Part shown: piece by piece, positions 44,459 through 53,684 of the stretch
How positions within the stretch are numbered: the stretch's first letter is position 1
Layout of the letters: the number at the start of each line of letters is the position of its first letter
Notes under the pieces: model-generated
Databases searched by the model: none
Seen by the model: the letters and a program-made list of their open reading frames with translations, nothing else
What the model was told of the DNA's origin: nothing
Translations under genes and position numbers: made by a program
DNA from: DATBGZ01 sp963803115
GTDB taxonomy: Bacteria > Actinomycetota > Actinomycetes > Mycobacteriales > Micromonosporaceae
NCBI GenBank assembly: GCA_963803115.1
Contig: CAWDLN010000018.1
Location: forward strand, 124,001 to 188,000
DNA length: 64,000 bases
Direction of reading: 5' to 3'

Positions 44459-45422
44459 GGCGGCCTCCGGAGGTGGATTCGTGCGGCGTGACAGGCGTGC
44501 GGGCGGTCTCAGGCCGGCTGGCTCTGGGGATCTGGACGACGACGGTGTTTGCGCCCTTGTCGTGCAGGGCCTGGCCAAGCGGGCGGTCGAGGACCACGAA
44601 CAGACAGTCGAAGAGCTGCAGCAGCAGCGGCAGGCCGTAGCAGAACGGCCAGAACAGGGTTGGGAATCCGAGTCGGAACCAGCGTCGCAACGACCGGCCG
44701 AAGCCGAGCCGCTCGTCCGCCTCCACCTTGACGACTTTGATCCCGAAAATGCGCTTGCCGAGTGTCTGTCCGGAGTTCGCGGTCGCCGGCACCTCGTAGG
44801 CGAACCAGACGGCCGTAAGCACGATTGTCATGAGGATCAACAGTTCGAATACCTGCTCGACCGACGCCGGCGCACCATCCAGGTTCGATGGCCCGGAACT
44901 GGCCCACACCAAGACGGGTTCGAAGGCGCGCCAGAACTCGATCGCGAACCAGGCGTTGGCGACCAGGGCGAGCACCAGGACGGTCAGGATGTCCACCAGC
45001 CGAGCCATGAACCGGGACCCGGCGCTGGCGAGCATCAGGCCGTGCGGCCGCGGCACGGGAATCGGGTAAGGCACCCCGGCTGGCCATCCGATCGGATGCG
45101 GCCGCGCACCGGTGCGGCGGGGGCCCGGTGCCCAGGCCATCGGTTCGGGTTTGGGCGGTCCGGGTCGGCTAGCGGGCGCTCCGCCGGGTGGTGGGGACCA
45201 TGCCCCGCCGGGTCCGCTTGGCTCTGGCGCGGCGGGCGGCGCCGGCACCGGCACCGTCGGAGTCGCCGCGGCGGCCTCGCTGTGTTCGGCCGCCGATGGC
45301 GGTCCCGCAGGCGGGGTGGCGTCGGCCGGGATCGGGTCGCCGAGCCAGCCTTCGCCGTCCCACCACCGCTGGGTTGTGGGGTCGGCTGGGTCCTTGTACC
45401 AGCCCGGCTGGATCGCGCTCAC
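44442..45422 (-). CDS. DUF2510 plus RDD-domain membrane protein
   Basis: 326 residues. The N-terminal GWYKDPADPTTQRWWDGEGW is the short Trp-rich DUF2510 motif. A Pro-rich linker (30-125) follows, then an RDD domain with three helices and the key GQTLGKRIFGIKVV. RFMARLVDI carries the Arg-Asp pair. RDD proteins are linked to transport or stress tolerance. The next gene upstream is a broken paralogue, overlapping by 4 bases. Confidence 0.85.
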   Translation of the reverse strand: MSAIQPGWYKDPADPTTQRWWDGEGWLGDPIPADATPPAGPPSAAEHSEAAAATPTVPVPAPPAAPEPSGPGGAWSPPPGGAPASRPGPPKPEPMAWAPGPRRTGARPHPIGWPAGVPYPIPVPRPHGLMLASAGSRFMARLVDILTVLVLALVANAWFAIEFWRAFEPVLVWASSGPSNLDGAPASVEQVFELLILMTIVLTAVWFAYEVPATANSGQTLGKRIFGIKVVKVEADERLGFGRSLRRWFRLGFPTLFWPFCYGLPLLLQLFDCLFVVLDRPLGQALHDKGANTVVVQIPRASRPETARTPVTPHESTSGGRHADPR

Positions 45423-46263
45423 GCCCCGAGCTTAATGACGAGGGTCTTGGCGAACTTGTCGTGGAGGGCCTGCTGGTACGGCTTGTCCCAGAGGGGGAAG
45501 AGCACATTCACCAGACCCAGCCCCGGCACCAGGCCCAGCCCGAACTGCGCGAGCATCCGCCGCACCGCGTGACCGCGGGTAAGCGTCTCGGCCGGATCGA
45601 CCGGGATCACTCTGATTTTCATGATCCGCTTACCGACTCGTCTGGCCGCCCCCGCGCACCAAGAGCTCCACTTCGTAGAGGTATTGGGCGAGGAACGAAA
45701 ACAGGAACGCGAACGCGATGACGCCAAGCATCGGCCCGATGATCGCGAACGGGTTGATGTCCGCTACCGGCTCGCCGTTGACGGTCGTGATCGGCGGGAT
45801 CACGCTGAGGGCGACGTAGATATAGACGGGTATCAGGACCACTGAGCTGATCCCGCCTACGATCAGGCCGTCGATGAGGCGAGCCACGGCGCGCTGGATC
45901 CACTCCGCCAACGGGTAACCGGCCGGGCTGACCGCCAGTGGCCGATATACGTATCCCGGCGGCAGCGGATAGCCGGGTCGGGACCTGGTATCCGGGTGGG
46001 ACCTGGTATCCGGGTGGGACCTGGTAACCCGGCGGCACCTGGTGTCCGGGTGGGACCTCGTAGCCGGGCGGCACCGGGCCGGCGGGGCGCAGCGGGTAGG
46101 CGGACGGTGGATACCCCGGCGATGACTGGTATGCCGGCGGGCCGGACTGGACGGGCGGCTCGGGCCTCGCCTCGGCCGGCGGCGCCGAAGGCTGTGCGGG
46201 CACTCCGAGAACGGTCGGCGGCTCGGAATAGGGCTCGGTGCCGGGGGAGGTTGGCGTCGTCAC
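45419..46263 (-). pseudogene. Second RDD-domain protein gene, two frameshifts
   Basis: The frame from ATG 46263 encodes a Pro-rich start with repeats of PPGYQV. Near 45990 a shift leads to GYPLPPGYVYRPLAVSPAGY and the first RDD helices (AEWIQRAVARLIDGLIVGG). Near 45650 the conserved GQTSGKR signature is split: GQTS is in one frame and GKRIMKIRVIPVDP in another, which runs to the stop at 45419. Both shifts correspond to one base. Joined, it would be about 280 residues and paralogous to the intact RDD gene downstream. Confidence 0.75.
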
Positions 46264-46449
46264 GCCAGTAATAGTGCCGCATGGGCGGCCGAAGGGTGGC
46301 CGTCGAACTGATCGAGTGCGCGAGGCCGGTGAGAACGTCCTCGGCCCGCTCGGCGATCGTTCGGTCTGTCCACAGTAGACCTACTCCGGCGGCCGCGATG
46401 AGGATGGCCGCGCGCCTCCCTTGGCTTGATCGCCGGGAGCAGGTGAGGC
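46264..46449. other. Upstream region of the RDD pseudogene
   Basis: The minus strand contains a hydrophobic stretch AAILIAAAGVGLLWTDRTIA in a frame that continues into the RDD gene's shadow. No clear start codon is present. I cannot decide whether a small membrane protein is encoded. Confidence 0.25.
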
Positions 46450-46713
46450 GTGTCGGTGCTGCTGTTTGCGTCGGCGTTCGCCACGGTGATCAGTGAGGAA
46501 GATCAGCTGGTACGGCGGGAACGGATCGTGGCCGCTCACCGCCTCGCCATCGCGCCCGGCGATCACGTGGCATTCGCAAGGTGATCGCCCGGCGATCACG
46601 TGGCTTTCGCCAGGTGGGCCGTCGCATGCACCGCCCACGCAAAGGCCCCGAAAGCCATTGACACGGGCAGATCGGGCGTTGGCCGGCATGTGCTGGTGAT
46701 CGCACTACGGTGA
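46450..46713 (+). pseudogene. Small open frame interrupted by a short direct duplication
   Basis: From GTG 46450 (GGAG upstream) the frame encodes MSVLLFASAFATVISEEDQL and ends APGDHVAFAR with TGA at 46582-46584. The same frame re-opens at once with a second SPGDHVAFAR and continues WAVACTAHAKAPKAIDTGR to a TGA just before the next gene. The words GCCCGGCGATCACGTGGC occur twice, 31-34 bases apart. A duplication may have introduced the stop. I do not recognise the protein. Confidence 0.3.
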
Positions 46714-46717
46714 GCGC

Positions 46718-48064
46718 GTGGCGGGGCGCCCGAAGAAATGCCGGTACTGCCGCCCGTTGCTGGCCCTGATGACGGCGGCCTTGACCATCACGCTGCTCAT
46801 CACTACCCACGTGTGGGACCCCCGCCCGGCGATCAATACCTTTCTGGCGAAGCTGACCGAGCTCTCCGATCCCGAACCCAAATGGACCGCGCGCCTCGGT
46901 GGCGCCCCCGACGTCGCGGCGGTGATGGACCCGAACCTGGTGGTCGTGGCCAGCCGAGGGTTCGTCGAGGCGCACCGCGGAGCGGACGGCTCGCGGGTCT
47001 GGCTCAAGCAGGCGTACTGGGCGTATCCCGCCCGCGACGTGATCGTGGCGCGACCCCGACCGGAGAATCCTGACGCTAACCCGGAGCCGGACCTGGGTTA
47101 TTCCGTGCTCGACCCGGATACCGGCGGCACCAAGTGGAGCGACCGTGACTCGATCGCAGTTTGGGTCTACGCCGCGGACATCGTGGACCTGGTCTGCCCG
47201 GATGCCAACCAGTGTGTGATTCGCGGGCGTCGACATCAGGACGGCGGGTTCAACTGGCAGGTCCCGCTGCCCGGCTCGGCGAAGACGATCCGCGGCCCCA
47301 ATCCGCACCTGGCGGGAGTCAGGGACCCGGCCGAGTGGTTCGCCGATGCCGTGGTCGGCACGCCGCCGGACATGCCGACGATCATGGCACTCACGATCGA
47401 CGGGCATATCCACATTATCGACACATTCAAAGGTTCCTACGTCCGTGAGATCCCGGCACCAGGCCGCGACACCCGCGTCGCGTTCATCGGCGACCGGTTG
47501 CTCTTCGTGCGCGCCGAGCGTGCCGACGCGGGTTGCCGGTTCACGGTGGAGGCGTTTGACGTCGCCTCCGGCGTCTCCCAGTGGACTGAGAGCGGCTTCG
47601 ACCTCGACACCGCGCGAGGAGCCGGGTGCGAGCAGCGTCTCGACCCGATGGGCGCGGGTGGTCGGCTCGTTGTCAACGGCAGCGACGGCCGCCCGATGCT
47701 GGTCGAGGCCGATCGTGCGGTGAAGACGTGGACCGGGATGCCGGGCGCGAAGGTGCTCGCCACGGACGGGCTGCTCGCGGTGGTCGTTGCCGCCGATCGT
47801 CAGCGGGTGGAGGTCATCGACGCGTTGGCACCGGGCGGCCGCACCCTCTGGACCGGTGAGCTCGGGCTCGACCCGGAGGCCGCTATCACCGAGTCCTTTG
47901 TGCTCGTCCGGGATTCCGACGCCGGCAAGCTGATCGTCCTGCGGCGCGATTCGATGACCATCAAGCTCGATATCAAGACCAAGTCGGATGTCGTCGGCTT
48001 TGGACGTAACGCGATCCTGCTCGGCAGCGCTCGCAGTGTGGGCTATCACTCCGTCGCGGCCTAA
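46718..48064 (+). CDS. Membrane-anchored PQQ-like beta-propeller protein
   Basis: 448 residues from GTG 46718. A basic start with KKCRYCR is followed by one transmembrane helix (LLALMTAALTITLLITTHVW). Propeller-like repeats include VEAHRGADGSRVWLKQAYW and YSVLDPDTGGTKWSDRD. Cysteine pairs (LVCPDANQCVI; DAGCRF and AGCEQRL) suggest an exported, disulfide-bearing domain. It resembles the 42117 protein in plan. Role unknown. Confidence 0.7.
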   Translation: MAGRPKKCRYCRPLLALMTAALTITLLITTHVWDPRPAINTFLAKLTELSDPEPKWTARLGGAPDVAAVMDPNLVVVASRGFVEAHRGADGSRVWLKQAYWAYPARDVIVARPRPENPDANPEPDLGYSVLDPDTGGTKWSDRDSIAVWVYAADIVDLVCPDANQCVIRGRRHQDGGFNWQVPLPGSAKTIRGPNPHLAGVRDPAEWFADAVVGTPPDMPTIMALTIDGHIHIIDTFKGSYVREIPAPGRDTRVAFIGDRLLFVRAERADAGCRFTVEAFDVASGVSQWTESGFDLDTARGAGCEQRLDPMGAGGRLVVNGSDGRPMLVEADRAVKTWTGMPGAKVLATDGLLAVVVAADRQRVEVIDALAPGGRTLWTGELGLDPEAAITESFVLVRDSDAGKLIVLRRDSMTIKLDIKTKSDVVGFGRNAILLGSARSVGYHSVAA

Positions 48065-48092
48065 CCTGATCGGCGGGCCTAGGCTTGCCCCC

Positions 48093-49754
48093 ATGAGTGC
48101 GCCTGCGTTTTCGTTCTCTCCGCTGTTGCCGATCGCACCGGATTCCACTGACTACCGGTTGTTGACCACGGACGGCATCGCAACCGTAGCCGGACCAGGT
48201 GGGCACACGTTTCTCACGGTCGAAGCGGAGGTGTTGCGGCTACTCACCGATGAGGCGATGCACGACATCGCCCACTTCCTGCGCCCGGCCCATCTCGCCC
48301 AGCTGCGTACCATCATCGACGACCCGCAGGCGTCACCCAACGACCGGTTCGTCGCGCTGGATCTTTTGCGCAACGCGAACATCGCCGCCGGCGGCGTGCT
48401 CCCCATGTGTCAGGACACGGGCACTGCGATCGTGGTGGGCAAGCGGGGCCGGCACGTGCTCACCGACGGCGGCGACGAGGCCGCGATCTCGCGCGGGGTC
48501 TTCGATGCGTACACGCGACTCAATCTCCGTTACTCGCAGCTCGCACCACTGTCCATGTGGGACGAACGCAATACGGGCTCGAATCTGCCGGCCCAGGTTG
48601 AGATCTACGCCGAGGACCCGGACGGCCATCCGGACACCTACAAGTTCCTGATGATGGCCAAGGGCGGCGGCTCGGCCAACAAGTCGTACCTCTACCAGGA
48701 GACGAAGGCGCTGCTGAACCCCACGCGGATGATGCAGTTCCTGGAGGAGAAGCTGCGCCTCATCGGCACCGCGGCGTGCCCGCCGTACCACCTGGCGATC
48801 GTTATCGGCGGCACCTCCGCCGAGTATGCGCTCAAGACGGCGAAGTATGCCTCGGCCAAGTACCTTGACGGACTGCCGACGGCTGGATCGATGCTGGCGC
48901 ACGGCTTTCGGGATCTCGAGCTGGAGGCCGAGGTGCTCGAGCTGACCCGGCAGTTCGGCATCGGAGCCCAGTTCGGTGGTCGGTACTTCTGCCATGACGT
49001 TCGTGTGGTTCGGCTGCCGCGCCACGGTGCCTCCTGCCCCGTGGCCATCGCCGTCTCCTGCTCCGCCGACCGCCAGGCCCTCGCGAAGATCACGCCGAAG
49101 GGTGTCTTCCTGGAGCGGCTGGAGACCGATCCGGCCGGGTTCCTTCCGGAGATCAGCGAGGATCAACTGGCCGACGACGTGGTCCGGGTCGACCTGGCCC
49201 GGCCGATGGACGAGATCCGGGCCGAGTTGTCGCGGTATCCGGTGAAGACGCGCCTGGCACTCACCGGACCGATGGTGGTGGCCCGCGACATTGCCCACGC
49301 GAAGATCGCGGAGCAGCTCGACGCCGGTGCCCCGATGCCCGCCTATCTGCGTGACCACGCGGTGTACTACGCCGGCCCGGCGAAAACGCCGGCGGGCTAC
49401 GCATCCGGGGCGTTCGGTCCCACCACGGCCGGTCGCATGGATTCCTATGTGGACAAATTTCAGGCGGCGGGCGGATCGCTCGTCATGCTGGCGAAGGGCA
49501 ATCGGTCCAAGCAGGTCACCGAGGCATGCCGGCAGTACGGCGGGTTCTACCTCGGCTCCATCGGCGGTCCCGCCGCCCGGCTCGCGCAGGACTGCATCCG
49601 CCGGGTGGACGTATTGGAGTACCCGGAGCTCGGCATGGAGGCGGTGTGGCGGATCGAGGTCGAGAACTTTCCCGCGTTCATCGTCGTGGACGACAAGGGA
49701 AACGACTTCTTTGCGGAGTCGAGCAAGCCGGTGCTCACGGTCGGTCGTCGTTGA
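48093..49754 (+). CDS. Fumarate hydratase, class I (iron-sulfur type)
   Basis: 553 residues, full length. It interconverts fumarate and malate using a 4Fe-4S cluster. The N-terminal part has GGVLPMCQDTGTAIVVGKRG with the first cluster Cys. MMAKGGGSANKSYLYQETKA and AACPPYHLAIVIGGTSAEYA follow. The C-terminal beta domain has the GPTTAGRMDSYVDKF and LAKGNRSKQVTEAC signatures. A class II enzyme is encoded 1.7 kb further on, so the two types coexist. Confidence 0.93.
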   Translation: MSAPAFSFSPLLPIAPDSTDYRLLTTDGIATVAGPGGHTFLTVEAEVLRLLTDEAMHDIAHFLRPAHLAQLRTIIDDPQASPNDRFVALDLLRNANIAAGGVLPMCQDTGTAIVVGKRGRHVLTDGGDEAAISRGVFDAYTRLNLRYSQLAPLSMWDERNTGSNLPAQVEIYAEDPDGHPDTYKFLMMAKGGGSANKSYLYQETKALLNPTRMMQFLEEKLRLIGTAACPPYHLAIVIGGTSAEYALKTAKYASAKYLDGLPTAGSMLAHGFRDLELEAEVLELTRQFGIGAQFGGRYFCHDVRVVRLPRHGASCPVAIAVSCSADRQALAKITPKGVFLERLETDPAGFLPEISEDQLADDVVRVDLARPMDEIRAELSRYPVKTRLALTGPMVVARDIAHAKIAEQLDAGAPMPAYLRDHAVYYAGPAKTPAGYASGAFGPTTAGRMDSYVDKFQAAGGSLVMLAKGNRSKQVTEACRQYGGFYLGSIGGPAARLAQDCIRRVDVLEYPELGMEAVWRIEVENFPAFIVVDDKGNDFFAESSKPVLTVGRR

Positions 49755-49905
49755 CGACCGGCGACACAGAAAGTGATGTGCAACACAGGGTTGCTAACGG
49801 TTTGGCCACGTCTGACGGACGTTCGTGGGTAACAGCCTGCGCCGAGTTGCGCAGTCGGGTCACACTGACGTTTCCCTACTCTCGGGTCACTCTGGAGTTT
49901 TAATC

Positions 49906-50586
49906 ATGCGTGTAAGGATGTTGCTCGTTCCGCTTCTGGCTGCCACTGCCCTGCTCGCGGGTTGCACGACGGCCAATCCGTCGACAAACCCGACCCCGAC
50001 ACCGACCAGCAATGGCTTGGAGTCGAAAACGGCGGACGAAATCCTCGCCGCGGCCACGGCCGCGCTCAAGGACGCCAAGTCGTTCCGCGCCAAGGGCAAG
50101 GGCGAGTCGGATGGCCAAGCGATCGAGGTCGATCTTCTGTTTGCGGGTTCGGACGTGAAGGGCACGATTACGTTGCAGGGTGCGTCCGTCGAGGTAATCC
50201 AGTCCGGCGGCGCCTCCTACCTGAAGGCCGACGCGGAGTTCTGGAAGATGTTCCTGCCCGCCGAGGTGCAGGCGCTGGCGCTGCCGCTGGTTACGGGCAA
50301 GTACGTCAAGGTTCCGGCGACGCAGAGCGTCATTCCCTCCATCGATGTGTTGCTCAAGCCGGAGGGCACGGTTACCAAGGGTGAGCAGACCACGGTCGAC
50401 GGCAAGAAGGTGATCACCGTCGAGACGAAGGACGGCAAGCTGCACGTCTCGCTGGAAGGTAAGCCCTACCCGGTCGACCTTGTCAGCGACGATGGCACGA
50501 TCGAGTTCAGCGACATCGACGCCGACGCGACGGTGACGGCACCGCCGGCATCCGAGGTCTTCGACCTCAGCGCGTTCACCGGCTGA
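49906..50586 (+). CDS. LppX/LprG-like lipoprotein
   Basis: 226 residues from ATG 49906 (GGAG upstream). The signal peptide ends LLAGC. The mature part starts LESKTADEILAAATAALKDA and runs as alternating strands to a hydrophobic-pocket half-barrel, as in mycobacterial LprG/LppX lipid carriers. FWKMFLPAEV and GKYVKVPAT are typical. It is followed by a strong terminator and then a paralogue. It probably carries lipids between inner membrane and envelope. Confidence 0.8.
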   Translation: MRVRMLLVPLLAATALLAGCTTANPSTNPTPTPTSNGLESKTADEILAAATAALKDAKSFRAKGKGESDGQAIEVDLLFAGSDVKGTITLQGASVEVIQSGGASYLKADAEFWKMFLPAEVQALALPLVTGKYVKVPATQSVIPSIDVLLKPEGTVTKGEQTTVDGKKVITVETKDGKLHVSLEGKPYPVDLVSDDGTIEFSDIDADATVTAPPASEVFDLSAFTG

Positions 50587-50608
50587 GCAAGCCCCGACCA
50601 CGAACCAG

Positions 50609-50640
50609 GCGGTACCGCAGCCCCGCGGCTGCGGTACCGC
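50609..50640 (+). terminator. Strong Rho-independent terminator
   Basis: Bases 50609-50622 and 50627-50640 form a perfect 14-bp stem around CCGC, directly followed by GTGTTTTTGTG. It ends the first LppX-like gene. Confidence 0.92.
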
Positions 50641-50743
50641 GTGTTTTTGTGCGCAAGAGGGTCGGCGGGGGATGGTGCGATTGCGCCGGCAGCCTTACCG
50701 TGACGCCAACAAACGGCGTGACCGGGATTCGTGGAGCGGCGAT

Positions 50744-51436
50744 ATGCGAGCAAGAGTGCTGGTAGTTCTGTTTGTCGCAGCAGCGACATTCCTGGCGGGC
50801 TGCGGAAGCTCGACGCCATCAGGTTCAGGACGTCCCCGCAATGGGCTGGAGGATCTTTCCGCCGACGAGATCGCCGCCAAGGTGTCGGAGACGATGGAAG
50901 GCGTCAACTCGTTCCGATTCAAGGGAGCCGCCGGCAAGGGCTCAACGACCTTCCAGTACGACCTGCAGTACGCGGGCACCGACGTCAAGGGCCTCATCAC
51001 CGCGAACGGCGTCACGGTCGAAGTGATCGTCATCGATGACGTGCAGTACCTGAGCGCATCTGACGAGTACTGGAAGTCGCTCCTGCCCGATGCCTCAGAG
51101 GCGGCCGTGCTGCCGCAACTGAGTGGGAAGTACGTTCGGCGGGGCGACAAGACGTACGACATCATTCCGAAGGCCAAGGATGTCATCACGATCACGGGAA
51201 ATCTCACGAAGGGCGAGGAGAGCACGATCAAGGGGACGCCCGTCATCTCGATCTCCGACGGAGAGCGCACGCTGCGCGCCGCGTTGGTCGGTGAGCCATA
51301 TCTGATGGAAAGCGTCACCGAGCGGGGCACCGTCGAGTTCCTCGATGTGAATGGCGGCAAGACGATCAGCCCGCCGCCCGCCGACTCGACGGTCGACCTC
51401 TGCGTGCTGGATGCGTCGGTCTGCACCGCCAGTTGA
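50744..51436 (+). CDS. LppX/LprG-like lipoprotein, paralogue
   Basis: 230 residues. The lipobox is FLAGC. GLEDLSADEIAAKVSETMEG aligns with the start of the neighbouring lipoprotein and YWKSLLPDAS and SGKYVRRGD with its middle. It ends with two cysteines (LCVLDASVC) that the other copy lacks. The pair looks like an old tandem duplication. fumC begins 45 bases later. Confidence 0.78.
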   Translation: MRARVLVVLFVAAATFLAGCGSSTPSGSGRPRNGLEDLSADEIAAKVSETMEGVNSFRFKGAAGKGSTTFQYDLQYAGTDVKGLITANGVTVEVIVIDDVQYLSASDEYWKSLLPDASEAAVLPQLSGKYVRRGDKTYDIIPKAKDVITITGNLTKGEESTIKGTPVISISDGERTLRAALVGEPYLMESVTERGTVEFLDVNGGKTISPPPADSTVDLCVLDASVCTAS

Positions 51437-51481
51437 TGACGCCGTCCTGCTGACCGGCGACCGGAAGGGCAGGATGGAGGC

Positions 51482-52867
51482 GTGACCGACTTTCGTGTGG
51501 AGCACGACAGCATGGGCGAGGTGCGCGTCCCGGCGGATGCGCTGTGGCGGGCCCAGACCCAACGCGCCGTGGACAACTTCCCGATCTCCGGGCGGGGCTT
51601 GGAGCCGGCTCAGGTCCGGGCCCTAGCCACCATCAAGGCGGCCGCCGCCGCGGTGAACGCCGAGCTCGGCGTCATCAGCACCGAGATGGCCGCGGCGATC
51701 GTGGCCGCGGCCCAGGAGGTCATCGACGGTCGCCACGACGCGCAATTCCCCATCGACACCTTCCAGACCGGATCCGGAACGTCGTCGAACATGAACCTCA
51801 ACGAGGTCATCGCGACCCTTGCCAGTCGTGAGCTCGGTATCGCGGTCCATCCCAACGACCACGTCAACGCATCGCAGTCCTCCAACGATGTCTTTCCGTC
51901 GTCGATCCATCTCGCCGCCACCGAGGCGGTGAGTCGGGACCTCATTCCCGCGCTCGCCCACGTAATGTCCACATTGGACGCAAAGGGCACCGAGTTCGAC
52001 GGGATCGTGAAGGCTGGCCGCACCCACCTGATGGACGCCACGCCGGTAACGCTGGGCCAGGAGTTCCACGGCTATGGCGCGCAGGTGCGGCTGGGCATCG
52101 AACGCCTCCAGTCGGCTCTGCCGCGGCTAGCGGAGCTGCCACTGGGCGGCACAGCGGTCGGGACCGGCATCAACACACCGCCACAGTTCGCGGCGAAGGT
52201 GATCGACCGGCTGCGCCATCTCACGGGACTTCCACTCAGCGAGGCGCGAAACCACTTCGAGGCACAGGGTGCCCGGGACGCCCTGGTCGAGATGAGCGGC
52301 CAGCTCCGTGTCGTTGCGGTATCGCTTTACAAGATCGCCAACGACATCCGGTGGATGGGATCGGGTCCCCGTGCGGGCCTTCGGGAGCTACACATTCCCG
52401 ACCTGCAGCCCGGGTCGAGCATCATGCCCGGGAAGGTGAACCCCGTGGTCTGCGAAGCGGTGCGCCAGGTCAGTGCCCAGGTCGTCGGTAACGACGCGGC
52501 GATCGCGTTCGCGGGATCGCAGGGCGACTTCGAGCTCAACGTGATGTTGCCGGTGATGGCCCGCAACCTGCTCGAGACGATCCGTTTGCTCGCCGCGGTG
52601 AGCCTGCTCTTCGCCGATCGGTGCGTCGCCGGCCTGGTTGCCGACGCGGACATCTGCCGGGCGTACGCGGAAGGCTCGCCGTCGATCGTCACTCCTTTGA
52701 ACCGGTACCTGGGCTACGACGAGGCGGCGAGCATCGCCAAGCAGGCGTTGGCGGAGGGTCGGACTATCCGCGAGGTTGTGGTCGCCCGCGGCCACGTGGC
52801 GGACGGTCGTCTCACCGAGTCACAGCTCGACGAGGCCCTCGATGTGCTGCGCATGACCCGCCCCTAG
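51482..52867 (+). CDS. fumC: Fumarate hydratase, class II
   Basis: 461 residues from GTG 51482. It is the iron-independent fumarase. DSMGEVRVPADALWRAQTQR, FQTGSGTSSNMNLNEVIA, KAGRTHLMDATPVTLGQEF and the superfamily signature GSSIMPGKVNPV with catalytic Ser are all present. It is separated from the class I gene by the two lipoproteins. Confidence 0.95.
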   Translation: MTDFRVEHDSMGEVRVPADALWRAQTQRAVDNFPISGRGLEPAQVRALATIKAAAAAVNAELGVISTEMAAAIVAAAQEVIDGRHDAQFPIDTFQTGSGTSSNMNLNEVIATLASRELGIAVHPNDHVNASQSSNDVFPSSIHLAATEAVSRDLIPALAHVMSTLDAKGTEFDGIVKAGRTHLMDATPVTLGQEFHGYGAQVRLGIERLQSALPRLAELPLGGTAVGTGINTPPQFAAKVIDRLRHLTGLPLSEARNHFEAQGARDALVEMSGQLRVVAVSLYKIANDIRWMGSGPRAGLRELHIPDLQPGSSIMPGKVNPVVCEAVRQVSAQVVGNDAAIAFAGSQGDFELNVMLPVMARNLLETIRLLAAVSLLFADRCVAGLVADADICRAYAEGSPSIVTPLNRYLGYDEAASIAKQALAEGRTIREVVVARGHVADGRLTESQLDEALDVLRMTRP

Positions 52868-52881
52868 CTGGCCAACGTGGC

Positions 52882-53649
52882 TCAGGGCTGGGTCAGAATC
52901 ACCGGGCCGTCGTTGGTGACGGCGATGGTGTGCTCAGCGTGCGCGGCCCGACTGCCATCGGTGGTGACGATGGTCCATCCGTCTTCAAGGGTGCGTCCGG
53001 CGTCGCGGCCTCCCTCGATGAGCATTGGTTCGATCGCCAGCACCATGCCCTCGCGGAGCGGGAGTCCTCGCCCGGCTCGCCCGGTGTTGGGAACGTGCGG
53101 CTCCTCGTGCATCGCGGTGCCGATCCCGTGCCCGCCCAGCCCCGGCGGCAGGCCGTACCGTCCGGCCCGGGCGACGGACTCCACCGCGTGCGAGATGTCG
53201 CCCAGCTTTCCGCCGGGCCGAGCCGCCTCGATTCCGGCCGCCAGCGCCTGCGTCGTTGTCTGTATCAGCCGGGTGCCATCGGCATCGACGGTCCCGATGC
53301 CGATGGTGAGTGCCGCGTCGGCGTGATATCCATCGATGTATGCCCCGCAGTCGATGGAGAGCAGATCTCCGTCGGCGAGCGTGCGGCGATCCGGGATGCC
53401 GTGGACGACGGCGTGGTTGATCGACAGGCACAGCACACCCGGGTACGGCGTCGGCGCCCATGACGGGTGATAACCCAGGAACGAGGGGCGGGCGCCGGCC
53501 TCCGCGATCAGATCGGCCGCCATCGTGTCCAGGTCGACCAACCGAACCCCGGCTCTCGCGGCGCCGGCGACCGCCGCCAGCGTGGCCGCGACAATCCGCC
53601 CGGCCTCGCGCATCGTGGCGATCTCGGCGGCGGACCTCAACACAACCAT
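52882..53649 (-). CDS. map: Methionine aminopeptidase, type I
   Basis: 255 residues from ATG 53649. It removes N-terminal methionine. Metal ligands are visible: Asp in LLSIDCGAYIDGYHADAALT, His in GLGGHGIGTAMHEEPHVPN, Glu in LAIEPMLIEGG and AAHAEHTIAV. The ATG lies only 6 bases after a likely -10 element, so the mRNA may be leaderless. It diverges from an XRE regulator gene by 35 bases. Confidence 0.93.
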   Translation of the reverse strand: MVVLRSAAEIATMREAGRIVAATLAAVAGAARAGVRLVDLDTMAADLIAEAGARPSFLGYHPSWAPTPYPGVLCLSINHAVVHGIPDRRTLADGDLLSIDCGAYIDGYHADAALTIGIGTVDADGTRLIQTTTQALAAGIEAARPGGKLGDISHAVESVARAGRYGLPPGLGGHGIGTAMHEEPHVPNTGRAGRGLPLREGMVLAIEPMLIEGGRDAGRTLEDGWTIVTTDGSRAAHAEHTIAVTNDGPVILTQP

Positions 53650-53684
53650 GGTGAAGATTCTAATACCAGGATTACTATCCGACC
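53650..53684. promoter_or_regulatory. 35-bp AT-rich divergent promoter
   Basis: The spacer has TACTAT seven bases before the plus-strand ATG, and on the minus strand TAGAAT about six bases before the map ATG. Both are good -10 matches at the spacing of leaderless transcripts. There is no room for two ribosome-binding sites. Confidence 0.6.
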
